Below are positions 33,001 through 34,217 of a stretch of 34,217 nt of DNA, piece by piece. The position numbers were made by a program, and so were the translations under genes. Where the stretch lies: the NCBI GenBank assembly GCA_000310025.1, contig FN648466.1, positions 1-34,217 on the forward strand. The letters are read 5' to 3'. The notes beneath the pieces were generated by a model that ran no database searches, had not been told where the DNA came from, and saw only the letters and a program-made list of their open reading frames with translations. Origin of the DNA: Ectocarpus siliculosus. Its lineage: Eukaryota > Sar > Phaeophyceae > Ectocarpales > Ectocarpaceae. How positions within the stretch are numbered: position 1 is the stretch's first letter; each line of letters opens with the position of its first letter.

Positions 33001-34034
33001 ACGTTGGTCCGCACGCATAGAGCGCCAGCACGGGCTGGAGAGCCATGTGCACGGCGGGCGTCGACAGGGTTTCCATGAGCACCTCCGTGGCCTTTTCTCT
33101 GGGGGGGGTTGGGGGGGGGTTGGTTCGTGTCGTACACGGAATATTACGCACGAAACACAAACGAGTCGAGGTTAACAGACAAGACACACAGAAAGACAAG
33201 TACACGGGGGCAACGGCAGCTGCTGCCGCTACCATTTACGATCGTGGAGATAGATGCTGCTACCATACTGTGGTGGAGATTTATTCAAGTCCCCCCGACC
33301 GACAGAAACTATAGCGAACAAGGACAGCAACGTGCCAAAACCTCGAGGAAACTGCAATTGCCATGACACGACATGAAACGCACGGTGTTTTTTCAAGCCG
33401 GCAACGCTTCAGGCCACTGGTGTGATGTCTGCGGCAGCGGCAGTAGCTGCAGCAGCAAGAACAAGAACAAGAAATAACAACAACAACAACAGAGGAAACT
33501 GTGGAGAAAACCTTGACAAAGGTAAAACATCCCCATCGTCTGTTGAGGACGATTCCCTCTTTTCACAAAAATGTCAAAACTGAAAAAAAGAGTCCTCCTC
33601 CTACACCTACCGCCTCCCCGATTTATTCGGTATCCACCGCCGTGTTCAAAAAGCACCCCGATGAAGACCTACCGCCTCCCCGGCATAACAACACCAACAT
33701 CTGCAACACACCCCGCCGTCCCCCTCCACTCATCACTGCAAAGACTCCAAACTCATCCCCTTCGACTGCTGTGGTTACATCTCGAACAGGTACACACAGT
33801 ACATAAGTCTCTCTGTGTGTTCGTGTTCATTTGTCCTATTTCATACCTCGCCGAAGGCTCCGTCGCCGTGGAGTCGGCCATCAGCACGGGGTGTTCCATC
33901 GCGCCCAGCTGCATCTCGTCCTCGATGCCGAACCTCCACAGCTCCTCCATGTCGTCCCAGTCCGTCACCACGCCCTCCGACAGGGGGTGCTGCAGCAAGA
34001 TCGGCCTGGGCATGGGGCCTCTCCTGTCGGGCAG
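28785..34034 (-). CDS. Actin-related protein, divergent (C-terminal eight exons)
   Basis: Exons in transcript order: 34034-33847, 33098-32963, 32086-31982, 31089-30966, 30281-30138, 29915-29792, 29150-29044, 28855-28785 (stop 28787-28785). The joined length of 999 nt gives 332 residues plus stop, in one frame at every junction. Actin landmarks appear in order: VVTDWDDMEELW, EHPVLMADS, EVLMETLSTPAVHMALQPVL, LVVDIGESGTQ (phosphate loop 2), GLGGKDITRHL, KAKVCFV, YTLPDGTRVTLG, ERYRAAELLFDP, VILTGGTTEMHG (GGTT nucleotide loop), APEDDHNNTVWIGGSMLAS, and a tail LWFTRAEYEEYGAGYIHSKF then AA-stop in place of the actin KCF end. Introns are 748, 876, 892, 684, 222, 641 and 188 bp. Actins have about 375 residues, so roughly 55 N-terminal residues with phosphate loop 1 are missing, beyond the window or in the bad end sequence. 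The first acceptor could be 34034 or 34023. The role is probably cytoskeletal or in a chromatin complex; I cannot assign it to a numbered ARP class. Confidence 0.9.
29560..29622. repeat. 31-bp exact tandem duplication
   Basis: The word beginning ggttacatacaacggttc and ending gatat occurs at 29560-29590 and 29592-29622 with one base between. It lies in an intron of the actin-related gene. Confidence 0.95.
29960..30041. repeat. (CAG)n and (CAA)n microsatellites
   Basis: Eight CAG units (29960-29983) followed by a CAA run (about 29994-30041), both within the 222-bp intron of the actin-related gene. The CAG run ends about 45 bp upstream of the acceptor in transcript sense, where it reads CTG. 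Confidence 0.95.
31240..31455. mobile_element. MITE-like element with terminal inverted repeats
   Basis: The left end at 31240 (cgtaggtgacacaagata) is mirrored by the reverse complement of the right end at 31455 (cgtaggtgacgcaagata). The inverted match continues, with mismatches, for about 60 bp on each side through acacacc, a ccg(a/g)tctt block and gctcgat. The element is 216 bp with no coding capacity, which fits a miniature inverted-repeat transposable element. GTA flanks both sides (31236-31238 and 31456-31458), with one extra A on the left, so a 3-bp target duplication is possible but not certain. It sits inside the 892-bp intron of the actin-related gene. Confidence 0.75.
31753..31886. 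repeat. 71-bp tandem duplication
   Basis: The copies start at 31753 and 31824 (attag(g/a)ctcgtcagccgc), share tttcgctttcgaaag and differ at a few sites. It is located in the same intron as the MITE, about 100 bp from the exon end at 31982. Confidence 0.9.
32963..32968 (-). other. GC-AG intron donor site (exon end)
   Basis: The exon ends ...ACA CAG and the intron begins GCGAGT. Joining here to the acceptor before 32086 gives GESGTQ-VAPIFDG, which aligns without gaps to the actin GDGVTHTVPIYEG segment. No GT nearby does so. GC-AG introns are a known minor class spliced by the major spliceosome. Confidence 0.8.
33430..33491. repeat. AGC/AAC-rich simple repeat
   Basis: Runs of (C/A)AGCAG, then AACAAG and AACAAC within the first visible intron of the actin-related gene. 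Confidence 0.7.
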
Positions 34035-34061
34035 CTGTTCAATTCAGTATTTGGCGTGCGC

Positions 34062-34217
34062 GCGCGCGCGCGGGGGGGGGGGGGGGGGGGGGGGGGGCCC
34101 CCTTTTTTTTTGGGGGGCCTAAACAAAAAAACCATTACCCCCCCCCCCCCAAAAAAAAGAACAACCCCCGGGGGGGGGGGGGGGAAAAAGGGGGGGTTTT
34201 TGTGTTATTTTGGTTCC
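34062..34217. other. Low-quality terminal sequence
   Basis: A CG run is followed by a G run of over 30 bases and then blocks of C, T, G, A, C, A, G and T homopolymers. This looks like base-calling failure at a contig edge rather than genomic sequence. It probably obscures the intron preceding the first visible exon of the actin-related gene. Confidence 0.75.

Overview
The window reads as nuclear DNA of a eukaryote rich in introns and repeats. Every gene I can support is split by GT-AG (once GC-AG) introns of about 110-900 bp. Base composition is moderately GC-rich, and microsatellites, satellite arrays and transposon remnants are common. Intron sizes and texture would fit a stramenopile alga such as a brown alga (Ectocarpus type). 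That is an inference, because no species-diagnostic marker is visible. One 100-N gap lies at 13200-13299, and the last ~155 bases look like poor-quality homopolymer sequence.

Layout. 1-2935: seven copies of a ~410-436 bp satellite, each with a variable number of an internal 22-bp repeat. 3299-4060: weak, broken coding-like sequence. 4060-6990: mostly unique non-coding DNA with small simple repeats. 6990-9145: diverged duplicated segments and a nested 166/55-bp minisatellite. 9634-10415: a decayed minus-strand coding-like region. 11470-13145: a tandem duplication of ~831 bp running up to the gap. 13613-14055: one well-bounded plus-strand exon, possibly followed by a second, of unknown function. 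14362-21339: a 7-kb array of ~10 higher-order units, derived from a gene for a Gly/Ser/Thr-rich short-coil (beta-solenoid-like) repeat protein. The array is full of frameshifts and stops, several of them shared between copies. 21452-22477: remnant of a non-LTR retrotransposon with a recognisable endonuclease domain. 22478-28784: no confident gene; simple repeats, a possible inverted-repeat element, a minisatellite containing a long GA tract, and a CCAAT-box cluster.

The best gene is on the minus strand from about 34034 down to 28785: the last eight exons (332 codons plus stop) of a divergent actin-related protein. All eight exons join in frame through good splice sites and end with an actin-like C-terminus. 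The N-terminal exon(s) lie beyond the window or in the degraded end sequence. One of its introns carries a 216-bp element with terminal inverted repeats (MITE-like), and another uses a GC donor.

Nothing suggests that the genes form one pathway. The most unusual content is the amplified, already inactivated repeat-protein array and the actin-related protein with an altered nucleotide pocket.
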